Source: Hufsiella ginkgonis
GTDB taxonomy: Bacteria; Bacteroidota; Bacteroidia; Sphingobacteriales; Sphingobacteriaceae
NCBI RefSeq assembly: GCF_009834915.1
Contig: NZ_WVHS01000005.1
Location: 186,001-250,000, forward strand
Reading direction: 5' to 3'
DNA: 64,000 nt
Shown: piece by piece, positions 37,279-46,029 of the stretch
Layout of the letters: each line of letters begins with the position of its first letter
Position numbering within the stretch: position 1 is the stretch's first letter
The notes under the pieces: model-generated
What the model was told of the DNA's origin: nothing
What the model saw: the letters and a program-made list of their open reading frames with translations, nothing else
The model's database searches: none
Position numbers and translations under genes: made by a program

Positions 37279-38610
37279 CTATATTTTCTGCTTCGCCTTA
37301 AGTTCCAGGTACTTGTTAATGGTGTTTATATTGAGGTCTTTAGGCGTGCTCAGGATCGATTGAATGCCATACTTTGCCAGCTCCGTTACGATCTGCTTTT
37401 TCTCGTAAGCAAACTTCGCGGCAATAGTCTGGACGTAAATATCTTCCACGTTTTGCGCCGGCTCCGCCGAAAGCCTGGCAAGCTCGGTATTCTCGAAGAA
37501 TACCACCAGTAACAGGTGGTACCTCGCAATGCGCTTTAGGTATGGAAGCTGCCGGTGCATGGCTTGCATACTTTCGTAATTAGTAAAAAGGATCACTAGG
37601 CTCCGCTGTTTTATTACGTTGCGCATGGCGCTGTACAACGCCTCAAGATTTACCTCCAGGTAGCGTGTTTTTTCTTTATACAGGATCTCGAGGATCTTGT
37701 TAAGCTGCGTGGGGCGACGATCGGCAGGCAGCACGGAGCCGATCTTCTCGGCCACGGTGATAAGCCCGGCTTTGTCCTGCCTGATCATGGCGATGTTAGA
37801 AAGCACCAGGGTGGCGTTTATGGCATAGTCCAGGAGGCTGAGCCCCTCGAAAGGCATCTTCATGGCACGGGATTTATCAAGTACGCAGTAAATATGCTGC
37901 GCCCGCTCGTCCTGGAACGAGTTTACCATGAGCTCGCCGCGCCGGGCGCTGGCTTTCCAGTTCACACTCCGCTGGTCGTCGCCGGCCACGTAATTCCTGA
38001 TCTGTTCAAACTCGAGGCTATGCCCCAGTCGCCTGATCTTCTTTACGCCGATCTCAGACAAACGGTTGGATACCGCCATCATCTCGTATTTGCGCATCTG
38101 CAGGAACGAAGGATATACCGGCAGGTTCTCCGGCTGCCCGAAATTATAGCGCCTGCTGATGAGCGCCAGCGGCGACCGCACATATAGCCGGATAATCCCG
38201 AACTCGTACTCGCCCCGTTTAAGCGGCCGCAGCACATACGTAATCATTTTATGCTGCCTTGCGGCCAGCCGTGTCTTAAACCAGATATCACGTTTCTGGA
38301 ACTGGAAAGGGATCTCGTCGATAATCCCAAGTTGTACCGGGAAGGAATAAAAGTTCTCCGCATAGATGCCGATCTCGTTCTCGTCGCCGTTGCTGAGCCT
38401 CCCGGGCGCGTTACGACGGGCAAATACCCCCTTACCCTGCCTGAAAAGCAGCGAGACGTCTATCACCACCAATGCCAGGAATCCGAAGAAAAAGATCTCC
38501 GGGATATCGCCCAGCCATGGCAGGAAGAACGCGAGCAGGAAGAGCATAACCGCACATCCCGCCACGGTAAAAAAGCGGTTGGTTAAAAACAGCTCGCGGT
38601 AGAACCTCAT
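37279..38610 (-). CDS. DUF58 domain protein (MoxR-associated)
   Basis: A 443-residue protein with two N-terminal hydrophobic helices (FFTVAGCAVMLFLLAFFLPW and IFFFGFLALVVIDVSLLF) and the DUF58 core, seen in EFEQIRNYVAGDDQRSVNWK (consensus R-Y-GDD-R-I-W). The region after it has a von Willebrand-A-like shape (YCVLDKSRAMKM). DUF58 proteins usually work with MoxR ATPases as putative chaperones for surface or metal-binding complexes. The ATG overlaps the MoxR stop (ATGA), so they are translationally coupled. Confidence 0.9.
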   Translation of the reverse strand: MRFYRELFLTNRFFTVAGCAVMLFLLAFFLPWLGDIPEIFFFGFLALVVIDVSLLFRQGKGVFARRNAPGRLSNGDENEIGIYAENFYSFPVQLGIIDEIPFQFQKRDIWFKTRLAARQHKMITYVLRPLKRGEYEFGIIRLYVRSPLALISRRYNFGQPENLPVYPSFLQMRKYEMMAVSNRLSEIGVKKIRRLGHSLEFEQIRNYVAGDDQRSVNWKASARRGELMVNSFQDERAQHIYCVLDKSRAMKMPFEGLSLLDYAINATLVLSNIAMIRQDKAGLITVAEKIGSVLPADRRPTQLNKILEILYKEKTRYLEVNLEALYSAMRNVIKQRSLVILFTNYESMQAMHRQLPYLKRIARYHLLLVVFFENTELARLSAEPAQNVEDIYVQTIAAKFAYEKKQIVTELAKYGIQSILSTPKDLNINTINKYLELKAKQKI

Positions 38611-39575
38611 CGCGGCACCTCTAATTTATTAATGATCTGAAGGATCACGTCGTCGGGTGCAGCGCCTTCCATCTCTTTATCCGGTGTAAGGATAATGCGG
38701 TGACGAAGCACGGCAGGCGCTACCGCGATCACGTCATCAGGCGTTACAAAATCGCGTCCGCGGATAGCTGCCATCGCCTTTGCACCATTTACGATGGCCA
38801 GGGAAGCACGTGGCGACCCGCCAAGGAACAGCGACTTATTGTTACGTGTTTCGTACGTGATCTTTGCTACGAACGACAGGATGTTGGGCTCTACGTGAAA
38901 GGCCTTTACCTGCTTGCGGTAGGCATAGATCTCCCCGGAAGTAAGTACCGGGGCGATCTCGCCCACCTGTACCGAAGTATGCTGCTGGTGCTGCCGGTGA
39001 AGGATAGCCGTTTCCTCTTCGAGCGACGGGTATTTCACTTCGATCTTGAAAAGGAACCTGTCCAGCTGTGCTTCCGGAAGGCGGTAGGTCCCCTCCTGCT
39101 CTACGGGGTTCTGTGTAGCGAGTACGATGAACGGCTCCTCCATCACATACGTTTTTCCGTCGATGGTTACCTGGCGCTCCTCCATAACTTCGAAGAGCGC
39201 CGATTGTGTTTTTGCCGGTGCGCGGTTAATCTCGTCCACCAGGATAATGTTGCCGAACACCGGCCCTTTCTTGAACTCAAAACTGGCGTTTCCCGGGTTG
39301 AACACCGAGGTGCCAAGTACATCCGATGGCATGAGATCGGGCGTAAACTGGATGCGGGAGTAACGAGCGTCTATGCAGCGCGCGATAAGTTTGGCGGTGA
39401 GCGTTTTGGCTACGCCCGGCACGCCTTCGATGAGCATATGCCCATCGGCAAGAATGCCGGTAATAAGCAGCTCGATCATACTTTGCTGGCCGATAACCAC
39501 GCTGCCAATGGTGTTTTTAATGCGCTCTACCGCTGCATTCAGCTGGCCGAGGTCGGTACGTTGTTCAAATTCCAT
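38607..39575 (-). CDS. MoxR-family AAA+ ATPase
   Basis: A 322-residue AAA+ ATPase. Walker A is variant GVPGVAKT (residues ~55-62), Walker B ILVDEINRAPAKTQSALFEV, sensor 1 VLATQNPVEQEGTYRLPEAQ, and the C-terminal lid ends KAMAAIRGRDFVTPDDVIAV. It is thought to act as a chaperone for the complex encoded by the neighbouring DUF58, DUF4129 and DUF4350 genes. Confidence 0.94.
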   Translation of the reverse strand: MEFEQRTDLGQLNAAVERIKNTIGSVVIGQQSMIELLITGILADGHMLIEGVPGVAKTLTAKLIARCIDARYSRIQFTPDLMPSDVLGTSVFNPGNASFEFKKGPVFGNIILVDEINRAPAKTQSALFEVMEERQVTIDGKTYVMEEPFIVLATQNPVEQEGTYRLPEAQLDRFLFKIEVKYPSLEEETAILHRQHQQHTSVQVGEIAPVLTSGEIYAYRKQVKAFHVEPNILSFVAKITYETRNNKSLFLGGSPRASLAIVNGAKAMAAIRGRDFVTPDDVIAVAPAVLRHRIILTPDKEMEGAAPDDVILQIINKLEVPR

Positions 39576-39606
39576 AATTACTTGCTGGCGTTAGGTGCCT
39601 GGCTCT

Positions 39607-40785
39607 TTAAAGTGTATTAAATTCCTGTATCAATGTATGCAGTTTTATGAGCTGTTGGTCGGATACCATCCCGCCCGTACGCACCTGCGCGATCTCTCTT
39701 AGCAACGACGCAACCAGTTCGGGACTGGCGCCCGACCGCTGTACAAGCATTTCGGCAAAAGCCTGGTCGAGCCCGGCGGTCTTTACGTGGTAACGGCTAC
39801 GGATATGCTCCAGCAGGTACCGGATCTTTTTCTCTGCAATGTTCCGGTTATCGCGCTGGTGGTAATATACCTGGCCCACTACCTGTACAAACTCGGTTGT
39901 GGCGTTCTTCATCGGGTCGGCAATGGGAATGATCCGTTGCCGCCGCTTCATCTCGAACAGCACAAACAGCAGCATGGCAACCAGCGTAATGTAATACGCA
40001 TTGCGCAGCGGCGGGTTCGCGGAGATGAAACGAAGCGGGGAGACGTCCTTTCCCTCGTTGCCCATCACCGTATGCTCATCCCAGATCACCTCCTTCCCAT
40101 GCGGGAAATAAGAAAAAACGGTCTCTGCGTAACGGGCGCCCGCTGGTTTCAGCAGTACGTAATTGGTAAAAAGCTGCGGTGAGGCCACCAGGAAAAGTGC
40201 GCCTTTACCAAACCTGAACCTGATAAAATTAGCTCTTCCATTTCCATTAACGCCCAATACCGTGGCCCGGGCACTGTCAAACTTACTGAAAAACTGCCAG
40301 CCGATCTGCTTGTCGAATCTATACCTCCTGGCTGGAAGCCGCTTGTCCGTAAAACGAAGGCCGTTCGGCTTGCGTACTCCATCAAATACGATACCCGTGG
40401 TTTTAAGCTTTAATTGCCTATCGAGAAACTGGCCGAAGTTATAGGCGGCGATAAAGACCGTATTCCCGCGTTCCATATAAGCTTGCATGCGCTTAAAGTC
40501 ATTGCGGTCTATGTAGGCCGAACCGGCGAGCAACAGGTAGGTGCTGTTGGTTAGCCCGGCGCGGCTCTCCAGCGCGTTGTAAACCGGCAGACGGTTATCG
40601 GTCACCTTGCTGTGCGGGAACAGCGCGGGCAGCTGGTTGTAAAGCACATAAGTGCCAAAGGGGATCTTATCTGCACGTTTATAGGTCTCAGACCAGTCGA
40701 CCGGCTTGGGCTTATTATACTGCGCAACCAGGTAACCGATAAATAAAATGGAGGCCAGCGAAATGTAGATCTTCAGGTCTCTCAT
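39607..40785 (-). CDS. DUF4350 domain membrane protein
   Basis: A 392-residue protein with an N-terminal anchor (IYISLASILFIGYLVAQY), a DUF4350-like extracytoplasmic domain (residues ~30-230, with NSTYLLLAGSAYIDRNDFKR and GNTVFIAAYNFGQFLDRQLK), a second hydrophobic helix near 270 (YYITLVAMLLFVLFEM) and a cytoplasmic tail. The start overlaps the DUF4129 stop by one base (TAATG). It is part of the MoxR operon; molecular function unknown. Confidence 0.8.
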   Translation of the reverse strand: MRDLKIYISLASILFIGYLVAQYNKPKPVDWSETYKRADKIPFGTYVLYNQLPALFPHSKVTDNRLPVYNALESRAGLTNSTYLLLAGSAYIDRNDFKRMQAYMERGNTVFIAAYNFGQFLDRQLKLKTTGIVFDGVRKPNGLRFTDKRLPARRYRFDKQIGWQFFSKFDSARATVLGVNGNGRANFIRFRFGKGALFLVASPQLFTNYVLLKPAGARYAETVFSYFPHGKEVIWDEHTVMGNEGKDVSPLRFISANPPLRNAYYITLVAMLLFVLFEMKRRQRIIPIADPMKNATTEFVQVVGQVYYHQRDNRNIAEKKIRYLLEHIRSRYHVKTAGLDQAFAEMLVQRSGASPELVASLLREIAQVRTGGMVSDQQLIKLHTLIQEFNTL

Positions 40786-41516
40786 TACTTTTTACCGGTA
40801 AAGTGTTTAAATGCGCCCCTGATCTCCTGGAAAGCATCAGGCTGCACCGGGAAATTGCCGTACCAGATATATTCGAACTGCCTGGTGAGCACAGAGAACT
40901 GTTCCTTTTTATCGGTATTGGCCAGTTCCTGCAGGTAGGCGCCGTTCGTCTTATCGTTTTGCCAATGGATCATCCCCGAGTCGCTGAGGTATTTTAAACT
41001 GCTAAGATAGAGCAGCCGAACCGCTAGCCGGTAGTTCTGAACGCCTGCAGCACGCTCGATCTCATCGTCGAAGCTGATCTCGTGGATGTTTTCGAGCGAT
41101 TCCTCGTAAGGCACTTCAATGCCTGTCGGCTTGCGAGTAAAGACCTGGATAGGGTCCATCCCGATAAGCTTCAGAAAAGCGTAAATAGACCCGGCAATGC
41201 CCAGTCCCCAGAAAAGTATCTTAAAAAGATTCCCTGTAACCGGCGCCGATGTTATCCCTTCGAATAAGCCCCAGAACCATCTCCAGAAACGTGACCACAA
41301 GGATTGCCCCGCGTATACACCGTTATCCCGGTAAATAAAGGCAGGACTCCGGCGGTATTCGCCAAGCTGCCGCTCATTAAAACTTCGCGCGGTGAATGCC
41401 GACGTATCGGCAACAGCCACCTGCTGTTCTATCGTCGCCTTAACGGGAGAGGGGTTACCGGACCCGTATGCGGGCCAGGACGCAAAGCACAACAAAACAG
41501 CAAGGAAAAATCTCAT
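40785..41516 (-). CDS. DUF4129 domain protein
   Basis: A 243-residue protein with a signal-like N-terminus (MRFFLAVLLCFASWPAYGSG), one internal transmembrane helix (LFKILFWGLGIAGSIYAFLK) and a C-terminal DUF4129 domain with AVRLLYLSSLKYLSDSGMI and the FEYIWYGNFP motif. It stands one base after the preceding membrane gene and is co-translated with the DUF4350 gene. It is probably a structural part of the envelope complex served by MoxR. Confidence 0.8.
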   Translation of the reverse strand: MRFFLAVLLCFASWPAYGSGNPSPVKATIEQQVAVADTSAFTARSFNERQLGEYRRSPAFIYRDNGVYAGQSLWSRFWRWFWGLFEGITSAPVTGNLFKILFWGLGIAGSIYAFLKLIGMDPIQVFTRKPTGIEVPYEESLENIHEISFDDEIERAAGVQNYRLAVRLLYLSSLKYLSDSGMIHWQNDKTNGAYLQELANTDKKEQFSVLTRQFEYIWYGNFPVQPDAFQEIRGAFKHFTGKK

Positions 41517-41517
41517 C

Positions 41518-42378
41518 TCAATATTCTTCGGGCGATGCAGGGCCTTCCTGTTCCAGGCTGCCGAGTTTCTCGATCCTGCCGACTAAACCGGTACCATCTT
41601 TCACTTCGGTGAGATTGTAATAGCATAGACAAGTAACTACCCATGGAAGGATGTAAAACACTGCCGAGAGCTGCGAAACAATGCTGATGGCGATTATCAG
41701 CGGTTTTGAGATCGTTTCGCCCGTACCCGCCATCACACTGCCCATCCCGATGATCATCGCCGGGATGGCAAATATCATCGCGAAAGCGTATAGCACGAGG
41801 CCGATCACGAAAAGCGCGCCGAAAGTAGTCCACCAATAATCTTTAACGAGGCTGAAGCCGCGGCTGAATGCATGACCGATGGTGCCGTTCTCCATCACCA
41901 GCACTACAAGGATCAGTGAACTGATCGGGATCAGGTAGATGCCCGGCAACACGCAGCAAATAATGCCCAGCACCTGCATAAGCCCTACCAGGATGAACGC
42001 ACCGGTATATTGGAAGAAATAATATTTCACCTGCGTCCATACTTCTTCTACCGAGGGCGGTACCCCAAGCTTTTCGCGAAGCGATATGTACGAGATCACG
42101 GTGAGGCCGATGGCGACATGCTCCAGCAAGGCCATGATAAGCACAAGCACCTGGCCAAGGCCAAATGCCGCGAAACGCCGCTGGGGAAACACCGGTACTT
42201 CATCATTGGTGAGCGACAGTATCTGCAGCTGGGTGAGTGTGCTGACGATGATGCTGGCCACGATAAAAAAGCCGCAGATACCGGCAAAAGCCGTTAACAA
42301 CGGCTTCCAGTTCAGTTTTACAAACGTAAAGGTGTCGGAGATCAGCTCGCTGAAGTCTCTTTGTTTTCTCAGTTCCAT
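41518..42378 (-). CDS. Multi-pass membrane protein of MoxR operon
   Basis: A 286-residue protein with about six hydrophobic segments (for example WKPLLTAFAGICGFFIVASI and GALFVIGLVLYAFAMIFAIP). The opening LRKQRDFSELISDTFTFVKL resembles membrane proteins related to the glycerophosphodiesterase membrane domain, but no catalytic part is present. It is 2 bases from the SpoIIM-like gene and 1 base from the DUF4129 gene. Function unknown. Confidence 0.7.
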   Translation of the reverse strand: MELRKQRDFSELISDTFTFVKLNWKPLLTAFAGICGFFIVASIIVSTLTQLQILSLTNDEVPVFPQRRFAAFGLGQVLVLIMALLEHVAIGLTVISYISLREKLGVPPSVEEVWTQVKYYFFQYTGAFILVGLMQVLGIICCVLPGIYLIPISSLILVVLVMENGTIGHAFSRGFSLVKDYWWTTFGALFVIGLVLYAFAMIFAIPAMIIGMGSVMAGTGETISKPLIIAISIVSQLSAVFYILPWVVTCLCYYNLTEVKDGTGLVGRIEKLGSLEQEGPASPEEY

Positions 42379-42380
42379 AT

Positions 42381-43340
42381 TTATGATAAGTTTCCGGTTT
42401 TGGCGCGACGATGAAGAATATTAGGATAAATGATCACATACCACGTGATGAACAGGAAGGATGCCGCCAGGATCGCACCGCTTAGCCAGCCCGGCATTTC
42501 GGTATGCCGCGTGATAAAGCTTTCCAGGAACCCGGCCGCGATAAAGACAGGCACCAGGCCGATGGCGATCTGCGTGCCTTCGCGGGCGCCGCGCTTAAAC
42601 GATTCGAGCCGCGTATATGTACCGGGAAAAAGCAGGCTGTTACCCAGCACCAGCCCGGCACCGCCGGCAATAACGATGGCCGAGATCTCCAGCGTACCAT
42701 GGATCCAGATCACCAGCACGGATTCGAGCCCCAGGCCCTTGCTAAAAAAGTAATATTGAAACGAGCCCAGCATAATGCCATTCCTCATCAGGTGATAAAC
42801 CGTGCCCAGGGAGGCCATGATTCCCCAGATGAACGTGTTAAATGCCACGTAAATGTTGTTGCTGGTGATCATAAAGAACATGGTGAACTCGCCATGCCCT
42901 TTGTAAATACCGAACGGATCGCCTTTGGCTATGTTCTCGTTGGTTTCGTTCACATAGCTGTTGCCCATAATGACGCGCACGAACTGGTCGTCGTACTTCG
43001 CCGATAAGGCCCCGATGAGACAGAAAAACACGAATATCAGGAACGAATACAACAGCTGCCGCTCGTTCTTTTTAAACAGCAACGGAAGCTCCGTTTTCCA
43101 GAAACCGACAAAACGGTTCGACTTCTCCTTCTGGTTCTTGTAAATGGTTTGATGGAACCGCGACGCCAACCCGTTCAGATACGCCGTAGTTTTCGATTTC
43201 GGATAAAACGTTTTGGAATAAGCCAGGTCGTCGGTGATCTCGATGAACCGTTCGGCCAGCACGTCCGGGTCCTGCGATTCCAGCTTATCGTACAGGTGCC
43301 ACTTTGCAGAATTTTGCTTAACAAAAAGGGCTTCTCTCAT
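42381..43340 (-). CDS. SpoIIM-like (DUF95) membrane protein
   Basis: A 319-residue membrane protein; the last two-thirds has about five transmembrane helices matching the stage II sporulation protein M family (ITSNNIYVAFNTFIWGIMAS, VLVIWIHGTLEISAIVIAGG). The N-terminal ~90 residues are a charged cytoplasmic helical domain. Despite the name there is no sign of sporulation genes. It heads the MoxR operon, divergent from an RDD gene, as in related genomes. Confidence 0.82.
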   Translation of the reverse strand: MREALFVKQNSAKWHLYDKLESQDPDVLAERFIEITDDLAYSKTFYPKSKTTAYLNGLASRFHQTIYKNQKEKSNRFVGFWKTELPLLFKKNERQLLYSFLIFVFFCLIGALSAKYDDQFVRVIMGNSYVNETNENIAKGDPFGIYKGHGEFTMFFMITSNNIYVAFNTFIWGIMASLGTVYHLMRNGIMLGSFQYYFFSKGLGLESVLVIWIHGTLEISAIVIAGGAGLVLGNSLLFPGTYTRLESFKRGAREGTQIAIGLVPVFIAAGFLESFITRHTEMPGWLSGAILAASFLFITWYVIIYPNILHRRAKTGNLS

Positions 43341-43435
43341 CCGCGGAGGTATCTCTCATATTTTGTTCAAAATAAATACAATATTCAACTTTTCAGGAAA
43401 AAAAACAGGAAGGAAAGGGGAAAGCGATAAAAAGA

Positions 43436-43443
43436 TATATTTG
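43436..43443 (+). promoter_or_regulatory. -7 box 4 bases before the RDD gene
   Basis: TATATTTG matches TAnnTTTG exactly and ends only 4 bases before the ATG at 43448. Initiation a few bases downstream of the box would put the mRNA 5' end at or next to the start codon. No TTG -33 was found. Confidence 0.5.
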
Positions 43444-43447
43444 GATT

Positions 43448-44200
43448 ATGCATACGGTAAAGATCACCACTTCACAAAACATCGATATTGAATATGACGC
43501 GGCTTCTGTGGGCGACCGGATACTGGGTTATATCATAGACCTGGCGGTTTTTTTCTGTCTATATATCGTGGCGACCATTATCGGTTTTATGTCGACCGCC
43601 ACCCTGGGGAATTTCGCCGGATTCGGCGTCCCGATCATATTTATCATCCTGATGGTATTGCTGGTGTTTTACGACCTCCTGTGCGAGGTGTTTATGAACG
43701 GGCAAAGCATCGGCAAAAAAGTAATGAAGATCCGCGTGATCAGCCTGAGCGGCGGGCGCCCCACTTTTGGGCAATACTGCATCCGGTGGCTGATGCGCAT
43801 TGCAGACATGACGCTTACCTCGTGCCTCGGAGCATTGATCACCATCATCGTTACCGAGAAGAAGCAACGCCTGGGCGACCTGGCGGCAGGCACCACGGTG
43901 ATCAAAACGGTACCGAGGACCAATGTTTCGCACCTGGTGTTCGTACCGCCGGCGCCGGGTTATAAACCGGTTTTCACCAGGGCGGCCGACCTGAGCGAAC
44001 AGGACATCGTGCTCATCCACGAAGTGCTTGCCAATTATGACAAGAGCAACAACGACAGGCTGCTCTATTCCATGGCCAGCAAGGTGAAAGCGCACCTCGG
44101 TATCACCACGGCAGACACCATGACCGACCTCGCGTTCCTTACTTACATTATACAAGACTACAATTACGCAGTGGCGGAGGCAGATAGCAGTGCGTTATGA
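43448..44200 (+). CDS. RDD family membrane protein
   Basis: A 250-residue protein. The start MHTVKITTSQNIDIEYDAAS is typical of Bacteroidota RDD proteins, so ATG 43448 is well supported. Three transmembrane helices follow, with DRILGYIIDLAVF (the R and D that name the family) and GQSIGKKVMKIRVISLSGGR. The C-terminal ~80 residues are a soluble charged domain. It is divergent from the SpoIIM-MoxR-DUF58 operon and probably belongs to that system. It ends convergently, overlapping the DUF2752 gene by 6 bases. Confidence 0.88.
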   Translation: MHTVKITTSQNIDIEYDAASVGDRILGYIIDLAVFFCLYIVATIIGFMSTATLGNFAGFGVPIIFIILMVLLVFYDLLCEVFMNGQSIGKKVMKIRVISLSGGRPTFGQYCIRWLMRIADMTLTSCLGALITIIVTEKKQRLGDLAAGTTVIKTVPRTNVSHLVFVPPAPGYKPVFTRAADLSEQDIVLIHEVLANYDKSNNDRLLYSMASKVKAHLGITTADTMTDLAFLTYIIQDYNYAVAEADSSAL

Positions 44201-44593
44201 AGCCAGGTAAGTGAACGGGTAAACGGGCAGGTTGCGAAGGAGCCAGAAGCCGGCTACCAGCCCGAAGATCACATGGGGCGTATACCGGTACGAGGGCAGC
44301 TGCCAGCGGCGGGTATCGCCCGTGGCAGTACGTAACCGGTAATAGGTATATACCGGCAGAAATGGCAGGGAAACCACCAGGAGCAGGTTATAGTCGGCGG
44401 CGCGGGCAACTTCCCCATGCAACAAGGCATGAAACGCACGCTGGGAACCACAACCCGGGCAGTCGAGCCCGGTGAGCCGGCGGAAGGGGCAGTGCAGGAA
44501 AAAAGCCGGCGACACCGGATCGCAAGCGACGTAGATAACCGCCAGCGCAGCAACCGTGACCACGGGCAACAGGTAATACTCCGGCCTTTTCAT
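44195..44593 (-). CDS. DUF2752 domain membrane protein
   Basis: A 132-residue protein with about three hydrophobic segments. The conserved core CPFRRLTGLDCPGCGSQRAF has the paired cysteines (CPGCG) that define DUF2752. Function is unknown; in Bacteroidota it is often near RDD or TM2 genes. It lies 7 bases after the GDSL lipoprotein gene and converges on the RDD gene. Confidence 0.82.
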   Translation of the reverse strand: MKRPEYYLLPVVTVAALAVIYVACDPVSPAFFLHCPFRRLTGLDCPGCGSQRAFHALLHGEVARAADYNLLLVVSLPFLPVYTYYRLRTATGDTRRWQLPSYRYTPHVIFGLVAGFWLLRNLPVYPFTYLAS

Positions 44594-44600
44594 ACGCGGA

Positions 44601-45317
44601 TCACTGGCTGCTCACCACTTTTCCAACTAGCTCTTTCACCCATAAGCTGTATTGTTTCCCGGAAGGATGCAAGCCATCAGGCGCCGCCAGGGTAAGGTCC
44701 GTTAAGGCTTGTTTCGATAAAAGAGTGATATCGGTATAACTGACGCCCGCCTTGAGCGTTTCCTCTTTGTTGATGGCGTTAAAAGCATCGATCTCCGCGC
44801 CGATCTTGGCCCTGTCGCGCCCTTCAGCGAAAGGCATGACGCCCCAGTCAGGGATAGAAAGCACAAACACATGTGCTTTGCTGCCATTCGCGAAACGGAT
44901 GGCCGTGGCCAGCAGGTCCCTAAACTCTTCACGATAGGTTACCTGGCTGTAGCCCCGGTATTGGTTGTTCACGCCGATCAGCAGGGTCACGACGTCGAAA
45001 GTGCCGGTCTTAGCAGAACGGATGGCTGCCTGCAGTTCGTCGGTGGTCCAGCCCGTGCGCGCAATCACCTGGATATTTCCCACGGGCTTGCCTTGCTGCT
45101 TCAGGCCATCGGCCAGCTGGGCCGGGAATGCCTGCGCCGAAGGCACCGACTCACCAACGGTGTATGAATCGCCCAGTGCCAGGTAAGATAGCCCGCCGGC
45201 GGGATCGCTGGTGTTTACAGGGGACTGGTTGATCAATGTTGTCATATCCTTGTTCTTCCCGGAGCAACCGGCAAGTGTTTCAGCTGCCAGGAAGAAGATG
45301 AGCCATAGTTTCGTCAT
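44601..45317 (-). CDS. SGNH/GDSL-family hydrolase lipoprotein
   Basis: An esterase-like lipoprotein of 238 residues from ATG 45317 (MTKLWLIFFLAAETLAGCSG, lipobox Cys). The SGNH blocks are seen: YLALGDSYTVGE (catalytic Ser), a glycine block near ARTGWTTDEL, LLIGVNNQYRGY (Asn) and DGLHPSGKQY (Asp and His). The start lies within the last 38 bases of lipB. Substrate unknown; such enzymes remove acyl or acetyl groups from lipids or glycans. Confidence 0.86.
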   Translation of the reverse strand: MTKLWLIFFLAAETLAGCSGKNKDMTTLINQSPVNTSDPAGGLSYLALGDSYTVGESVPSAQAFPAQLADGLKQQGKPVGNIQVIARTGWTTDELQAAIRSAKTGTFDVVTLLIGVNNQYRGYSQVTYREEFRDLLATAIRFANGSKAHVFVLSIPDWGVMPFAEGRDRAKIGAEIDAFNAINKEETLKAGVSYTDITLLSKQALTDLTLAAPDGLHPSGKQYSLWVKELVGKVVSSQ

Positions 45318-46029
45318 TGGGCAATACATTAACAGGTTGCATGTTAAACAATACGAAAATATGCTGCAGCAAGATTTCTTTCACCTTGTTTATACCGGGA
45401 TCATGGCCCAGCTCGCGTGCCATCGACGTTACATCCTTATCATCGATCCCGCAGGGCACGATGTGTTTGAAGTAGCCGAGATCGGTGTTTACGTTAAAGG
45501 CAAACCCGTGCATGGTCACCCAGCGGCTGCAGCGCACGCCCATGGCACAGATCTTTCTTGCAGACGGTTTATCGGCATCTATCCATACGCCCGTATAACC
45601 CGGGTACCGGCCCGCCGTAATGCCAAAATCGGCGAGCGTGCGGATGATCGCCTCTTCGAGCGTACGCAGGTAGCGGTGAATATCGGTAAAAAAATTATCC
45701 AGGTCGAGAATAGGATAGCCCACTACCTGGCCAGGGCCATGGTAAGTGATATCGCCCCCCCGGTTAATCTTGTAGTAAGAAGCCCTTTTTTCGGCCAGCG
45801 CTTCCGGGGTAAGCAGTAAATTTCCCGGCTTCCCGCTTTTCCCGAGCGTATACACATGCGGATGCTCCGCAAAAACCAGGTAATTACTGGTAGGCAGGGC
45901 AATCGGCGCCGCCCGGTTGGCGATCTTTTGCTGCACCACCGCATCGAACAGCGCTTCCTGGCGATCCCATGCGGCCGCGTAATCAACCAGCCCCCAATCC
46001 GCTACCGTTACTTCCTTATTCTGTAACAT
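45280..46029 (-). CDS. lipB: Lipoyl(octanoyl) transferase
   Basis: Transfers octanoate from acyl carrier protein to lipoyl domains of dehydrogenases, the first step of lipoate synthesis. It has 249 residues. Motifs: NRGGDITYHGPGQVVGYPIL, the catalytic lysine in SARKICAMGVR, and the thioester cysteine in HIVPCGIDDKD. The C-terminal ~20 residues overlap the GDSL gene. lipA is not in the window. It overlaps the phosphopantetheinyl transferase gene by 14 bases. Confidence 0.95.
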   Translation of the reverse strand: MLQNKEVTVADWGLVDYAAAWDRQEALFDAVVQQKIANRAAPIALPTSNYLVFAEHPHVYTLGKSGKPGNLLLTPEALAEKRASYYKINRGGDITYHGPGQVVGYPILDLDNFFTDIHRYLRTLEEAIIRTLADFGITAGRYPGYTGVWIDADKPSARKICAMGVRCSRWVTMHGFAFNVNTDLGYFKHIVPCGIDDKDVTSMARELGHDPGINKVKEILLQHIFVLFNMQPVNVLPNDETMAHLLPGS

